Source: Alphaproteobacteria bacterium
Lineage (GTDB): Bacteria; Pseudomonadota; Alphaproteobacteria; Sphingomonadales; Sphingomonadaceae
DNA: 49,085 nucleotides
Direction: 5' to 3'
Assembly (NCBI GenBank): GCA_019232625.1
Contig: JAFANP010000022.1
Location: 1-49,085, forward strand
The translations under genes were made by a program, and so were the position numbers. Positions within the stretch are counted from its first letter, which is position 1. Every line of letters begins with the position of its first letter. This document shows positions 26,006 through 36,570 of this stretch, piece after piece. The notes under the pieces are model-generated. The model saw only the letters and a list, made by a program, of their open reading frames with translations, was not told the DNA's origin and did not search any database.

Positions 26006-26039
26006 CAAGGCCCACCCCAGACCCTCAACACGAGGACGG

Positions 26040-28613
26040 TTACCTCAGGCTCTTGCTGGCCTGCTCGAACACTTCCTTCGACAGGCCGGGCGCGGCGACG
26101 ATGCGTTCGAGCTCGGCTTTCATCAGCGCCGCGCGGTCCTCGGTGAAGCGGCGCCAGCGGCCGAGCGGGGGAACGAGGCGGGCGGCCGTCTGGGGGTTGA
26201 GGCGGTCGACGGCGAGGATCATGTCGGCGACGAAGCGGTAGCCGCGCCCGCCCGCGGCGTGGAAGGCGTGCTGGTTGGAGGCGAAGGCGCCGACCAGCGA
26301 GCGGAGCCGGTTCGGGTTGGCGAGGCTGAAGTCGGGATGGCCGGCCAGCGCCTCGACGGTTTCCGGCGTGTCGTCGCGGGTCGACGCGGCCTGGACGGTG
26401 AACCATTTGTCGAGGACGAGCGGGTCGTCGCGATAGCGGTCGTAGAAGGCGGCGAGGGCGCCGTGCCGCTCGGGCGCCTCCGAGCTTGTGAGCGTGCCCA
26501 GCGCCCCGATCCGGTCGGTCATGTTGTCGGCCTCGCGGAACTGGCGCTCGGCCATGGCCGGCGCGTCGGCGACCCCGCCCGACATGAGATAGGCGAGCGC
26601 CACGCCCTTGAGGCGGCGCGCGCCCTTGGCGGCCGGCGAATATTCGTAGCGATTGGCGGCATTGGCGGCATAGGCGCCGCGCCAAGCCTTTTCCAGAGAC
26701 CGCCCGAGCTCCGCCCGCAGGGCCTGGCGGGCGGCAAAGACGGCGTCGGGATCGACCCGCTCCATATGGTCGCCGATGAACGCCTCGGTCGGCACCATGA
26801 CCGCCTCGGCGACGAGCGCCGGATCGAGCGTCTCGTCGGCGAGGGTGCGGCGCACCGCCTCGACCACCGCGGCGCGATCGGCGCCGCCTCCGGCGACCTC
26901 CGTCAGCAAGGCGTCGAGCATCAATTGCTGGATCGCCTCGTAGCGGGCGAACGGATCGTCGTCATGCGCGGCCAGGAAGGCGAGGTCGGCTGAGGCGCGA
27001 TCGGTCTCCAGGATGACCGGGGCGGAAAAGCCGCGGTTGATCGAGAGGATGGGGGAGGCCGCCGCCGCCGGGCCGATCGCCGTCTCCAGATGCGCCGTCT
27101 CGAGCGTCACCAGGCGCTCCGAGATCTTCTCGCCGCTCCGGCGGTCGAACAGGGCCAAAGCGAGCGGGATCGGCATCGGCTGCTTGCCGTCCTGTCCCGG
27201 CGTCGGCGGCACCTCCTGGCGCAGCTTCAGCACGCCGCCGTCGAGCTCGGCGCGGACCCGCGGCGTCCCCGCCTGGCTGTACCACAAGCGGAAGCGCGAA
27301 AGGTCCTCGCCCGAGGCGTCCTCCATCGCCCGCACGAAATCCTCGCAGGTCGCCGCCTCGCCGTCGTGGCGCTCGAAATAGAGGTCGGTCCCGGCGCGGA
27401 AGCGCTCGGGCCCGAGCAGGGTGTGGAGCATTCGGATCAGCTCGGCGCCCTTGTTGTAGACGGTGGCGGTGTAGAAGTTGGAGATTTCCTGGTAGCTTTC
27501 CGGCCGGACCGGATGGGCGAGCGGGCCCCCGTCCTCGGGAAACTGGGTGGAGCGCAGCAGTCGGACGTCCTCGATCCGCTTGACCGCGGCCGAGCCCTGG
27601 TCGGCGGAGAATTGCTGGTCGCGAAAGACGGTGAAGCCTTCCTTGAGGCTGAGCTGGAACCAGTCGCGGCAGGTGACGCGATTGCCCGACCAGTTATGGA
27701 AATATTCGTGGGCGACGACACCGGCGATCGCGTCGAAATCGGCGTCCGTCGCCGTGTCCGCATCGGCCAGTACATAGCGCGAATTGAAGATGTTGAGGCC
27801 TTTGTTCTCCATCGCGCCGAAGTTGAAATCCGAAACCGCGACGATGTTGAACACGTCGAGATCGTATTCGCGGCCATAGACCTCCTCGTCCCACTTCATC
27901 GCGGCTTTGAGGCTGGTCATTGCGTGCGGCGTCTTGGCAAGGTCCGCCTCGCGCACCCAGATGCCGAGCGCGACCTCGCGGCCGGAACGGGTGGTGAAGG
28001 AATCGCGGTTGGCGGCGAGGTCGCCCGCCACCAGCGCGAACAGGTAGCAGGGCTTGGGGAAGGGATCGTGCCACTCCGCCCAGTGGCGGCCGCCCTCCGC
28101 CTCGCCCGATCCGACCGGGTCGCCGTTCGACAGCAGCACCGGGTAGAGGGCGCGGTCGGCGGTCATCCGGACCGTGTAGCGGCTGAGCACGTCCGGGCGG
28201 TCGGGGAAGGGGGTGATGCGGCGGAAGCCCTCCGCCTCGCACTGGGTGCACAGGATCCCGCCCGATTCGTAAAGGCCCATGAGCTGGGTGTTGGCGCGCG
28301 GCGCGATCTCGACCAGGGTCTCGACCTCGGCGGCGTCGCCGGGAATCGCGATTTCGACGCGGCGGCCGGCGTGGCGGTGCTGGACGGGCGATCCGTCGAC
28401 CTTCACCTCGAGGAGGGTCAGCGCCTCCGCGTCTAGGACGAGCGGCCGCGCGTGGTCGCCGTTGCGGCGGACGGCGAGTCGGGCCCGGACTCGGCTGCGC
28501 TCGGCGCCCAGATCGACGTCGAGGGCGATGTCGGGGACGAGCCAGTCGGGCGGGCGATACTCCTCGCGGCGGACTGTGACGGGAGCGGCGGGGGCGGTCC
28601 GGACGTCTGGCAT
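26040..28613 (-). CDS. pepN: Aminopeptidase N
   Basis: An 857-residue M1-family zinc aminopeptidase. The exopeptidase motif GAMENKG is present, and the zinc site is H302-E303-x2-H306 with E325 (HEYFHNWSGNRVTCRDWFQL followed by SLKEG), nearly identical to E. coli PepN. The C-terminal DUF3458-type helical domain extends to the end (ERIVAAPGLSKEVFEQASKS). It is the last gene of the minus-strand series threonine aldolase > EamA > pepN, beginning 40 bases after the EamA stop. Cytosolic peptide degradation is its expected role. Confidence 0.96.
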   Translation of the reverse strand: MPDVRTAPAAPVTVRREEYRPPDWLVPDIALDVDLGAERSRVRARLAVRRNGDHARPLVLDAEALTLLEVKVDGSPVQHRHAGRRVEIAIPGDAAEVETLVEIAPRANTQLMGLYESGGILCTQCEAEGFRRITPFPDRPDVLSRYTVRMTADRALYPVLLSNGDPVGSGEAEGGRHWAEWHDPFPKPCYLFALVAGDLAANRDSFTTRSGREVALGIWVREADLAKTPHAMTSLKAAMKWDEEVYGREYDLDVFNIVAVSDFNFGAMENKGLNIFNSRYVLADADTATDADFDAIAGVVAHEYFHNWSGNRVTCRDWFQLSLKEGFTVFRDQQFSADQGSAAVKRIEDVRLLRSTQFPEDGGPLAHPVRPESYQEISNFYTATVYNKGAELIRMLHTLLGPERFRAGTDLYFERHDGEAATCEDFVRAMEDASGEDLSRFRLWYSQAGTPRVRAELDGGVLKLRQEVPPTPGQDGKQPMPIPLALALFDRRSGEKISERLVTLETAHLETAIGPAAAASPILSINRGFSAPVILETDRASADLAFLAAHDDDPFARYEAIQQLMLDALLTEVAGGGADRAAVVEAVRRTLADETLDPALVAEAVMVPTEAFIGDHMERVDPDAVFAARQALRAELGRSLEKAWRGAYAANAANRYEYSPAAKGARRLKGVALAYLMSGGVADAPAMAERQFREADNMTDRIGALGTLTSSEAPERHGALAAFYDRYRDDPLVLDKWFTVQAASTRDDTPETVEALAGHPDFSLANPNRLRSLVGAFASNQHAFHAAGGRGYRFVADMILAVDRLNPQTAARLVPPLGRWRRFTEDRAALMKAELERIVAAPGLSKEVFEQASKSLR

Positions 28614-28653
28614 GGACGGCCTCTAGGCCTCGCGCCGGCCCCTCGCAATGGAG

Positions 28654-29574
28654 TCAGGCGCCGGCCGGCTCCCGCTTCGAGCGCAGCGCGATGACGAGCC
28701 CGGCGAGGGCGAGGACGCCGCCGGCCACCGCCACCTTGGACCAGTGATAATTCTCGAAGGCGGTGGACAGGCCCATGGCGATGATCGGCACCAGCACGCT
28801 CGAATAAGCGGCGCGGCCTGGCCCGATGTCGCGGATGATGCGGAAATAGACCGCGAAGGCGAGGGCGGAGGCGAACAGGCCGAGATAGACGAGCCCCACC
28901 CAATAGCCGAGCCGAGCCTCCGCCACAGGCGGCCCGTAGAGGAGGAAGGCGGTGAGGGCGTTGGCGGCGACGCCGTAGGTCATGCCCCAGGCCAGCATGG
29001 GGGCGATCGGGCGGCGGCGAAGCCGCTGCGTCGCCTGCATCGTGTTGGAGACCGAGGCGGAGAGGACCCCGAGCAGGGTGAGGCCGATGCCGAGCAGCAC
29101 GTCGGCGGGACGGGCGGCGCTGCCGCGCAGCTCCTGGAGGAAGAGGAGGGCGATGCCGGCGATGGCGAGCGCCGAGCCGGCGAGGAAGGCGGGCGTCATC
29201 GGATGCTTGAGGAACAGCCGCGCCAGCGCCGAATTGGGCACGAGCAGCAGCGCGAACACCACCGAGACGAGGCCGGAGGTGACGTAATGCTCGGCGGCGT
29301 AGACGAAGTTGAAGTTGAGGAAGAATTGCGGGAGCCCGAAGAGCAAGGCGAGGGCATGGCCTTCCCGGCCGATGCGCAGGCTGGCGCCGCTCGCGGCCGA
29401 ATAGGCGAACATCGCCGCGGCGGCGATGGCGAAGCGGTAGGTGACCGACCAGGTGGCGGGGACGGTGCCGATCTGGTCGCGGATGACGATCCAGGTCGAT
29501 CCCCAGATCATGGTCACCAGCAGGAAGGGGAGGAGGATGCGGGGCTGGAGGAAGCGCCCCGGCCCGTCCGTCAC
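28654..29574 (-). CDS. EamA/DMT-family transporter
   Basis: A 306-residue membrane protein with about ten helices in two EamA repeats (ILLPFLLVTMIWGSTWIVIR opens the first; GIGLTLLGVLSASVSNTMQA the second). DMT exporters move amino acids, nucleosides or other metabolites out of the cell; the substrate here is unknown. I chose GTG 29574, which overlaps the threonine aldolase stop as GTGA, because homology begins a few residues later. Coupling to threonine aldolase hints at an amino acid substrate, but this is speculation. Confidence 0.88.
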   Translation of the reverse strand: MTDGPGRFLQPRILLPFLLVTMIWGSTWIVIRDQIGTVPATWSVTYRFAIAAAAMFAYSAASGASLRIGREGHALALLFGLPQFFLNFNFVYAAEHYVTSGLVSVVFALLLVPNSALARLFLKHPMTPAFLAGSALAIAGIALLFLQELRGSAARPADVLLGIGLTLLGVLSASVSNTMQATQRLRRRPIAPMLAWGMTYGVAANALTAFLLYGPPVAEARLGYWVGLVYLGLFASALAFAVYFRIIRDIGPGRAAYSSVLVPIIAMGLSTAFENYHWSKVAVAGGVLALAGLVIALRSKREPAGA

Positions 29575-30575
29575 AGGGCGCGGATCGCGGCGGCGAGCGC
29601 GTCGACCGCCGCGGGGTCGGAATCCCAGCTCGTCACCAGCCGGGCCTCGCCGGGGCCCCAGTCGTAGAAGTCGAAGCCCTGGTCGCGCAGCCGCTGTGCC
29701 TCGGCCGGCGTGACTCGGACGAACAGCTCGTTCGCCTCGACCGGCAGGACGAGCCGCGCCTCGCCCGCCGCCCCGGCGAGCCGGGCCGCCGCCCGGTTGG
29801 CGGCGCGGGCGTTGCGCAGCCACACCTCGTCCTCCAGCATCGCCAGGATCTGGGCGGCGAGGTAGCGCCCCTTCGAGAGGAGGTGCCCGGCCCGCTTGCG
29901 GCGGTAGAGCGTCGCCGCCTTGAGCTCGGGCCGGAAGAAGAGGAGCGCCTCGGCGCACATGCCGCCATTCTTGGCGAAGCCGAAGCTCAGAGCGTCGACT
30001 CCGGCCTTCCAGGTGAGCTCGGCGGGAGTGGCGCCGCTGCTCGCGACCGCGTTGGCGAAGCGGGCGCCGTCCATGTGGAAGCCGAGGCCGCGGGCGCGGC
30101 AGAGCGCGCCGAGCGCCGCCACCTCGTCGGGAGCGTAGACGAGGCCGTATTCGGTGGCGTTGGTGATGGAGAGGGCGGCGGGCTGGGCCTGGTGGACGTC
30201 GTCGCGGACCCCTTCGAGCAGAGCCGTGACCGTGTCCGGCGTGACCTTGGCGCCGGCGCCGTCGGCGAGCAGCAATTTGGCGCCATGGGTGTAGAATTCC
30301 GGGGCGCCGCATTCGTCGTTCTGGATGTGGGCGTCGCGGTGGCAGACGATGCTGCCGTGCGGCGGGCACAGGGCCGCCAGCGCCAGGGCGTTGGCGGCCG
30401 TGCCGGTGGCCACCCAGAGCGCCGCCACCTCGGTGCCGAAGAGGTCGGAGAAGACGCCGTCGAGCCGCCGGCTGAGGGCGTCGCCGTCATAGGCGGTGTC
30501 GAGCCGGTTCGCGGCCGCGAGCGCGGCCATCACCTCTGGGCAGGCGGCGGCTGCATTGTCGGAGAAGAAGCGCAT
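29571..30575 (-). CDS. Low-specificity L-threonine aldolase / beta-eliminating lyase family
   Basis: A 334-residue PLP enzyme that splits L-threonine or allo-threonine into glycine and acetaldehyde. The PLP lysine is K202 in SFGFAKNGGMCAEALLFF; FHMDGARFANA gives the Asp and Arg of the cofactor site, and MRFFSDNAAAACPEVMAAL is the typical start. Expected to be cytosolic and tetrameric. First of three minus-strand genes; 144 bases upstream separate it from the divergent PilZ gene. Confidence 0.92.
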   Translation of the reverse strand: MRFFSDNAAAACPEVMAALAAANRLDTAYDGDALSRRLDGVFSDLFGTEVAALWVATGTAANALALAALCPPHGSIVCHRDAHIQNDECGAPEFYTHGAKLLLADGAGAKVTPDTVTALLEGVRDDVHQAQPAALSITNATEYGLVYAPDEVAALGALCRARGLGFHMDGARFANAVASSGATPAELTWKAGVDALSFGFAKNGGMCAEALLFFRPELKAATLYRRKRAGHLLSKGRYLAAQILAMLEDEVWLRNARAANRAAARLAGAAGEARLVLPVEANELFVRVTPAEAQRLRDQGFDFYDWGPGEARLVTSWDSDPAAVDALAAAIRAL

Positions 30576-30719
30576 CCGCGCCCCTTACCGGACGGGCGCC
30601 CGAGGTCAACGCGAGCGGCCCGCGCGGCGCCTGCCGCAGGGTGCAAAAAGCCGCCGCTGTTTACCACAAGTTAGGCGCTCGCGCGTAGGGTCTGCCCACT
30701 TATCCAGGGGAAGTGGCAG

Positions 30720-31151
30720 ATGGGCGTTGAAACCTTCGTTGATGCACCGACGGCGGGGAAGCGGAGGGCCAAGCGCGCGCGCGTGCTGCTGGCGGCGAAG
30801 CTCGACACGCCGGCGGGGGAGGTGGAGTGCCGCCTGCGCGACCTCTCCCGCAAGGGAGCGCTGGTCGAATGCCGGCTCGTCCCGGCGGTCGGCAGCGAGG
30901 TCGTCTTCCATCGCGGCGCCACCAGCGTGCCGGCGCGCGTCGCCTGGGCGGGCAGCGACCGGGTCGGGCTCGAATTCGCCTACATGATCGACGAGAACGA
31001 GGTGCTGGTCCAGCTCAAGCGCACGACCAGCGATCAGAACCAGCCGCGCTTCCGCCGGCCTCGCCTGTTCGGCGAGGACATGAGCGAGCAGGAGAAGACT
31101 ATCGCCCGTCTGTGGGCCAAGTCCGTGGGCATCGACGTCCCGGGACGCTGA
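30720..31151 (+). CDS. PilZ-domain protein
   Basis: A 143-residue protein with a PilZ fold. The c-di-GMP motif is visible as R15-RAK-R19 (KRRAKRARV) and D41-LS-RKG46 (LRDLSRKGALVE). A helical C-terminal tail follows (RRPRLFGEDMSEQEKTIARL). It is a likely cyclic di-GMP effector, though its target is unknown. A second PilZ gene starts 16 bases downstream. Confidence 0.88.
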   Translation: MGVETFVDAPTAGKRRAKRARVLLAAKLDTPAGEVECRLRDLSRKGALVECRLVPAVGSEVVFHRGATSVPARVAWAGSDRVGLEFAYMIDENEVLVQLKRTTSDQNQPRFRRPRLFGEDMSEQEKTIARLWAKSVGIDVPGR

Positions 31152-31167
31152 CGGAAGGGCGGCACCC

Positions 31168-31488
31168 ATGGCCCTCTCGGCTGAGCTCAGCACCCAACCG
31201 GACGGCGAAGGCCGGCGCGCCGAGCGGCGCGAGGTCGTGCTCGGCGCGGGCCTGAGGCAGCGGGGCGCCCATGCCGTGACGGTGCAGGTCGTCGACCTGT
31301 CGGTCAGCGGCTTCCGCGCCGCCACCCACCTCGACCTGCTGCCGGGCTCCGACGTCTGGCTGAAGCTGCCCGGGCTCGAGAGCCTCCATGCCCGGGTGGT
31401 CTGGATGCGCGGCCATCTGATGGGCTGCGAGTTCGTCCGCCCGCTCCACCCCGCCGTCCTCGACATGGTCGCGCGCGCCGTCCGCTGA
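31168..31488 (+). CDS. PilZ-domain protein
   Basis: A 106-residue single-domain PilZ protein. The binding motif is RRAERR (residues 16-21) followed by D43-LSVSG48 in VVDLSVSGFRAAT, and VWMRGHLMGCEFVRPLHPAV completes the barrel. Tandem PilZ genes probably sense c-di-GMP together, with this one lacking the C-terminal tail of its neighbour. Confidence 0.87.
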   Translation: MALSAELSTQPDGEGRRAERREVVLGAGLRQRGAHAVTVQVVDLSVSGFRAATHLDLLPGSDVWLKLPGLESLHARVVWMRGHLMGCEFVRPLHPAVLDMVARAVR

Positions 31489-31544
31489 TCTGGACTCTCT
31501 GCGCGAAAGCGCCCAGCCTCCCTGCTTCAGCAGGGGGGAAGTAT

Positions 31545-31967
31545 ATGTCGAAGCCAATGCTGGGCGCCGCGGGCGCCCTTCTCGTCGTCGTGACCGGCGC
31601 CGCCGGGGCGCAGACCATCGTCGACACGACGAGCACGATGGCGGGCCAGCCGATCGAGGCGCCGGCGGGGCCGCTCGAGCTCAAGGCCGCGAAGGTCACC
31701 CTGGCCGCCGGCGCGCCGGTCCCGGTGCACATGCATTTCTGGGCGCGCTACGTCTATGTCGAGAGTGGCCAGCTGCAGGTGACGATGGTCGACGGCGGCC
31801 GCTCGCGGACGTTCCGGAGCGGCGAGATGATCGTGGAGCCGATCGGGAAGTGGCATTTCGGCAAGGCGGGGCCCGCCGGCGCGGTCCTGATCGGCATCGA
31901 GCAGGTGCCGCCGGGCCGCTGCAACACGATCGAGCCTCCGGCGGGCGCCAAGCCCAACGATTGCTGA
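31545..31967 (+). CDS. Secreted cupin-domain protein
   Basis: A 140-residue protein with a Sec signal peptide (MSKPMLGAAGALLVVVTGAA, cleavage after GAQ or AGA) and one cupin barrel: PVHMHFWARYVYVESGQLQV supplies the His-x-His metal motif and Gly, and GEMIVEPIGKWHFG the second. Two C-terminal Cys (GRCNTIEPP, NDC) could form a disulphide in the periplasm. Substrate unknown. GGGGGGAAG lies upstream of the start. Confidence 0.85.
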   Translation: MSKPMLGAAGALLVVVTGAAGAQTIVDTTSTMAGQPIEAPAGPLELKAAKVTLAAGAPVPVHMHFWARYVYVESGQLQVTMVDGGRSRTFRSGEMIVEPIGKWHFGKAGPAGAVLIGIEQVPPGRCNTIEPPAGAKPNDC

Positions 31968-32008
31968 GAATGGCGCCGCCGCTGTCCTAGGGACGGTTGC
32001 CGGCCTCG

Positions 32009-32084
32009 GAATGGGGACAGTTACCGGCCCCGCCGGCCTGTGCGGGTCCGCGGCTGCCTGGGCGGCCGGTAACTGTCCCCATTC
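32009..32084. repeat. REP-like hairpin, GGGGACAGT family
   Basis: Perfect 21-base arms (32009-32029 and 32064-32084), each containing GGGGACAGT or its complement, enclose a 34-base loop. It stands seven bases beyond the stop of the RTX gene and 42 bases after the cupin gene, between convergent genes. Two longer-tailed relatives stand at 48754-48916. This motif family is often tied to Y1/RAYT transposases, none of which is in the window. Confidence 0.8.
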
Positions 32085-32090
32085 CCCCCG

Positions 32091-35000
32091 TCAGAGGTAG
32101 AAGTCCGTATAGGCGAAGGCGTGGCCGTCGACGACGGTGACGGCGATCGAGAGGTCGGCGTTGCCGTCGCCGTTCAGGTCGGCTTCCACCGTCCAGTGGC
32201 CGGGATTGGCCGCGTCCTCGACAGCACGGACCTGGCCGGCGGCGGTGAAGGCGGCCGAGCCGATGAAGGTGAAGGCGGTGTCGCCGTTCGCCCCGTTGCC
32301 GTCGGCGTCGATGGCGGCGAGGTTGATCCGGTCGCCGCTCGAGAATTCGAGGATCGAGTCCCTCGCCGCGGCGGTGGATTCGGCGACGGCATAATATTCG
32401 AAGCTGTCGTTGCCGCCCCCGCCCTTCAGCATATCGGCGCCGAGATTGCCGTAGATCTGGTCGTTGCCATGGCCGCCGGTCAGCGTGTCCGAATCCCACC
32501 CGCCGCGAAGGTTGAAGCGCCCGTCATTCTCCGCCGAGCCGTCGAAGACGAGATGCTCCCCCGCCGCAGCGAGAGGCCGATCACCATCAGCGTCTGGCCC
32601 GAGGCGACGTTCGCGTCGATCGTGGTGAAGGCGTAATTGTTCGGCGCCGCCGCGTTGCCCGATCCGTAGCCGGCGAGCTTCTCGATTCCGACGAGGTCGT
32701 CCGCGTCGAAGGCGAGGTTGTACGTCCCGAGAAGGCCCAGGGTGTCGAACCCCGCGCCGCCGTTCACCTTGTCGCCGTTCGAGAAGCTGCCGCCGAAGAA
32801 CAGGAAGTCGTTGCCGCCCCCGCCGTCGACGTCGTCGTTCCCGGCCGCCGCGGCATAATAATCGCTGCGGTCGGCGAGGACGATGAGGTCGCCGCCGTCG
32901 CCCATCCTCACCACATTGTCCGCCCCGCTCCCCCAGACGCCCTGGCCGGTCCCCGAGGTGCCGGTCAGATACTCGACATTGTCGGGGAGATAATAAAGCG
33001 CCGCGAAGTCGCTTCGGCTGCCGAGGCTGGTCTCCACCGTGTCTGTGCCCTCGCCAGGGGCCTCGGTGACGACGTCGCCGGAATCGTCGACCACATAGAC
33101 GTCGTTCCCGGTGCCGCCCGCCATCGCGTCCGCGCCGGCGCCGCCGTTCAGAACGTCGTTGCCGCCGCCGCCGCTCAGCTGGTCCGCGCCCGCGCCGCCG
33201 ACCAGCGCGTCATGGCCCGCGCCGCCGGCCAGCACGTCGTCGCCGGCGCCGCCGCGCACCAGGTCGCCCGACACGGAGAACAGGCGCGCGACGATGGTCC
33301 GCGAGCCGGTATTGTCGGCACGATATTGGCTGTCGTCGGCCCAGGCGAACAGCATGTCGCCCGAGGGCAGGATCGCGACGGTGCGCCCGGCCTGCTGGCT
33401 TTCCGCGCCCTGGTTGACGACGAACTCGGCGCCGAGCTTCGCCCCGTCGGCGGCGAAGCGCTGCGCCTTGATGGCGGGCCCGCTGCCGTCGCCGTCAATG
33501 TCCACGGCGCTGTACCAGCTGACGACGAAGCTTCCGTCGGCGCCGGCCGCGACTCCGGCGACGCCGCCGACGATCGCCATCCCCTGCGGGCCGATCGTCT
33601 GGGAGTTGACGAGTATCTCGCCGCCGACCGCATGGCCCGCGGAGTCGAAGATCTGCGCGCGGACGTCGGCTGGCGAGAATTGGCTGGTCGCGCCGGTGCC
33701 GTCGCCTTCGCTCGCATCGCGCCAGACGACGACGAAGCCGCCGCCGGGGAGGGCGGCGACCACCGGATAGACCTGGTCGAAGCCCGTCGTCGTGTTGACG
33801 AGGAACTCGGCGCCCGCGACCGTCCCGTCGGCGTTCAGCAAGCGGGCCTTGATCGAGGACCCCGACCCGTCGCCTGCCGCCGCGTTGTAATCCGTCCAGG
33901 CGATCGCCAGCTGCCCCGAGGCGAGCTGGGTGACCGAGGAGTAGAGCTGGTTGGCGACCGTCGTGGCGTTGATGATCGTCTCGGCGCCGACCTTCGCCCC
34001 GCCGGCCGTGAACGCTTGGCCCCGGATCGCATAGCCCGAGCCGTCGGCGCCGGAATTGTCCGACCAGGTGACGAAGAAGCCGCCGCCGGCCAGCGCCGTG
34101 CTGGAGGGTCGGAGCTGCGACCCGGTCGTGGTCGTGTTGACGAGGAAGGTGCCGCCGACACGCGCACCGTCGGAATCGAACAGCTGTGCGCGGATGGCGC
34201 TGACGCTGCCGTCGCCGCCCTGCGCGGCGGTGCCCTGGCCGGTCCACACCGCGACGAACCCGCCGCCGGGGAGGACGGAGATGTCGTGCTCGAACTGCCC
34301 GAGGTTGGTCGGAGTGACGAGATCGAACGGCGCCCCCAAGGCGGTGCCGCCGTAGCTGAAGATCTGCCCGCGAACGATGAGGCCGCCCATATTGTCGGCC
34401 GCCGCGCCGTCCCAGGTGATCAGCACCCGGTTGGCGTCGAGGATCGTCACCTGCGGGTTCTGGCCGTAGAAGCTCGCATTGGGGTTGCCGACGAGGAAGT
34501 CGTCTCCGCCCGCATAGAGATGGCCCGACGGCGACGCCGGAAGGACGAGATCGATCGTCTCCGTGCGGCTGTGCCCGTTCTCGTCGGTGACGCGCACCGT
34601 CAGGGTGAGATCGTCGTCCAGCGCGGCGATGCGCCGGTTGTCGGCGACCATGAGGCGGTCGCCGGCCAGCGTCACCCCGCCACGCGAGGAATCGCCGAGC
34701 AGCTCGTAGCTGAAGGTGGCGTTGAGCCCGCCGATCGCGGTGAGCGCGCCGAGCGGGGCGTTTTCGACCAGGTTCTCGCTGAGCGGCGCCGCCGCCACGG
34801 CGATGTCGGTGATCGGCGATTCGGCCGGGGCGAAGAGCTGGGAGACGATCTCGGCGCCGAGCGTCGCCTTGTGGCTCTCGTCCTGCCAGGCCAGGACGAA
34901 CCGGCCGTCGCCGAAGCCGAGCAGGCTCGAGGAGAGCTGGTTCCCCGCCGTGGCGCTATTGGCCTGGAATTCCCGGCCGAGCGCGTCGCCGTCGACGGCG

Positions 35001-36076
35001 AAGAGCCGGACCCGCGCGCTCGTCCCGGACGGGTCGCCGGCGTCGAGCGAGGCGGCCGACCAGCTGACGCCGAACCCGGCGCCGACCGCCGCCACGGAGA
35101 TCGGCGCCAGGGTTGAGTAGAGCCCGCTCACGGTGAGGACGTCGGTGAGCGGCTGGCCCGAGCTGCTCAGCACCCGCGCCAGCACATTGCCGAGCGGGGA
35201 GGTGGTGCTGTCCGTCCAGGCGACGGCGAGGCTGCCGTCGGCGAGAGTCGCGATCTGAGCGCCGCCCGCCGTCACGCGCGAGGTCGGGCCGACCGTATAG
35301 ACGGGCACCGGCTCCTGGTCGTCGACCGTCGTCTCCGTTCCCACCCTCGCGCCCGACGCGTCGAACAGCTGCAGCTTGATGTCGGTGCCGAGGCCGCCGA
35401 AGCTCCAGGAATTGAGCTGCGGGCTGTCGTCCTGCCAGACGACCGCGAAGCCGCCGCCGTGCAGGCCGGTCACCGACGAGAGCTGCTGGTTGCTTTCCTG
35501 GGTCGAGTTGACCTGGAATTCGTGGCCGAGCTTGGTGCCGGCGGCGTCGAACAGCTGTCCCTTGACCGAGAGGCCATTGGTGTCGAAGCCGATGCGGCTG
35601 TCGTCGGTCCAGGTGAGGACGAACCCGCCGCCCGCCAGCCCCGCCACCGCCGGCTGGGTCTGGTTGTCGATCGCCACCTCGTTGCCGATCCCGCCGATGC
35701 CCGTGGCGACGCCGCTGGCGTCGAAGGCCTGATAGCGTATGCCGACGCCGGAGCCGTCGGAGGAGGGGCCGCTATCCTCCCAGGCGACGACGAAGCCGCC
35801 GCCCTCCAGCCCGGCGACCGCCGGCTTTCCCTGGACGATCGCAGCCGGCGCGCTGAGCGTCAGCTCGCCGCCGACCTTGCTGCCGTCGGCGGCGAAGATC
35901 TGGCCACGCACCTCGTTCGACCCGGTACTGTTGCCCAGCCAGACGACGACATAGCGGTCGGACGATATCCAGGCCGTCCGCGGCGCCGTCTGCGCGCCGG
36001 CCGAGACGCTGTTCACCGGCAGCTCGCCGCCGTCGCGGGCATAGAGCGTCACAGGCCCGTTCTGCGCGAAAACCAT
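32091..36076 (-). pseudogene. RTX (calcium-binding repeat) secreted protein with serralysin-like C-terminus, one frameshift
   Basis: A long secreted protein. The N-terminal 900 residues are repeats of about 50-70 residues built around GGGFVVAWxD, with linkers such as GDGSGxxIxAQxFDxxG. A cadherin-like stretch lies near residues 420-510, and RTX nonapeptides (GGAGDDVLAGGAGHDALVGG) begin near residue 940. At about 32558-32568 one base is missing: the frame ends after SGQTLMVIGLSLRRG, while another frame continues EHLVFDGSAENDGRFNLRGG, then RTX repeats, a Peptidase_M10_C-like segment and the terminal DFYL type I secretion signal. Repaired length is about 1,330 residues. There is no signal peptide, as expected for type I export. 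Either a recent pseudogene or a sequencing indel. Confidence 0.88.
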
Positions 36077-36237
36077 CGGTCATCCCCCTCGCTGGCTCGG
36101 ACGCCTACCGCCGCGCGGGGGAATGCGAGCTATGTCAAGGACATAAGAGAGGCGCCGCGGCGCCGTCAAGGCGCTCGCCGTGGACCGGCCGCCCTCGGGC
36201 GGGACGGCCCCGCGCGGGCCGGATCAGCCCGAGGCGG

Positions 36238-36312
<75 letters not shown>

Positions 36313-36399
36313 ATCGCCACTCGGGCCCATATTTGCGATGGGCTCCCCGGGGGACGCGGCGCTATGGCCGGGGGGCGGGAGAATTGTCAAGGCGAACCC

Positions 36400-36570
36400 A
36401 TGGCGAAGCGCGACGAGGAACGGGAAAAGCGGCTGGCCGAGGCGCTGCGCGAGAATCTGCGCCGCCGCAAGGCTCAGGCGAGGGGGGAGGGAGGCGACGC
36501 GTCCCCGCCCGGCCGCCCCGTGGACGGCGGGGGCGCCCCTCCGCCGCCCGCAAGGGACGAGGGCCTATAG
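36400..36570 (+). CDS. Small basic hypothetical protein (56 residues)
   Basis: A 56-residue protein opening MAKRDEEREKRLAEALRENL followed by RRRKAQARGEGG, then a Pro/Gly-rich tail. Short proteins of this type are common in sphingomonad-like genomes (from memory) and unnamed. A charged amphipathic helix is followed by a disordered end. ATG 36400 fits the start of the conserved helix; a frame to 36256 would overlap the tRNA. Its last six bases overlap the end of the converging aminopeptidase gene. Confidence 0.65.
   Translation: MAKRDEEREKRLAEALRENLRRRKAQARGEGGDASPPGRPVDGGGAPPPPARDEGL

Noticed and set aside
33212-35116. 634-codon plus-strand frame
   Set aside because: Antisense to the RTX repeat region; its low-complexity product mirrors that repetition.
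36180-36237. Terminator after tRNA-Thr
   Set aside because: A GC-rich stem can be drawn on the minus strand but no T-run follows, so I did not list it.
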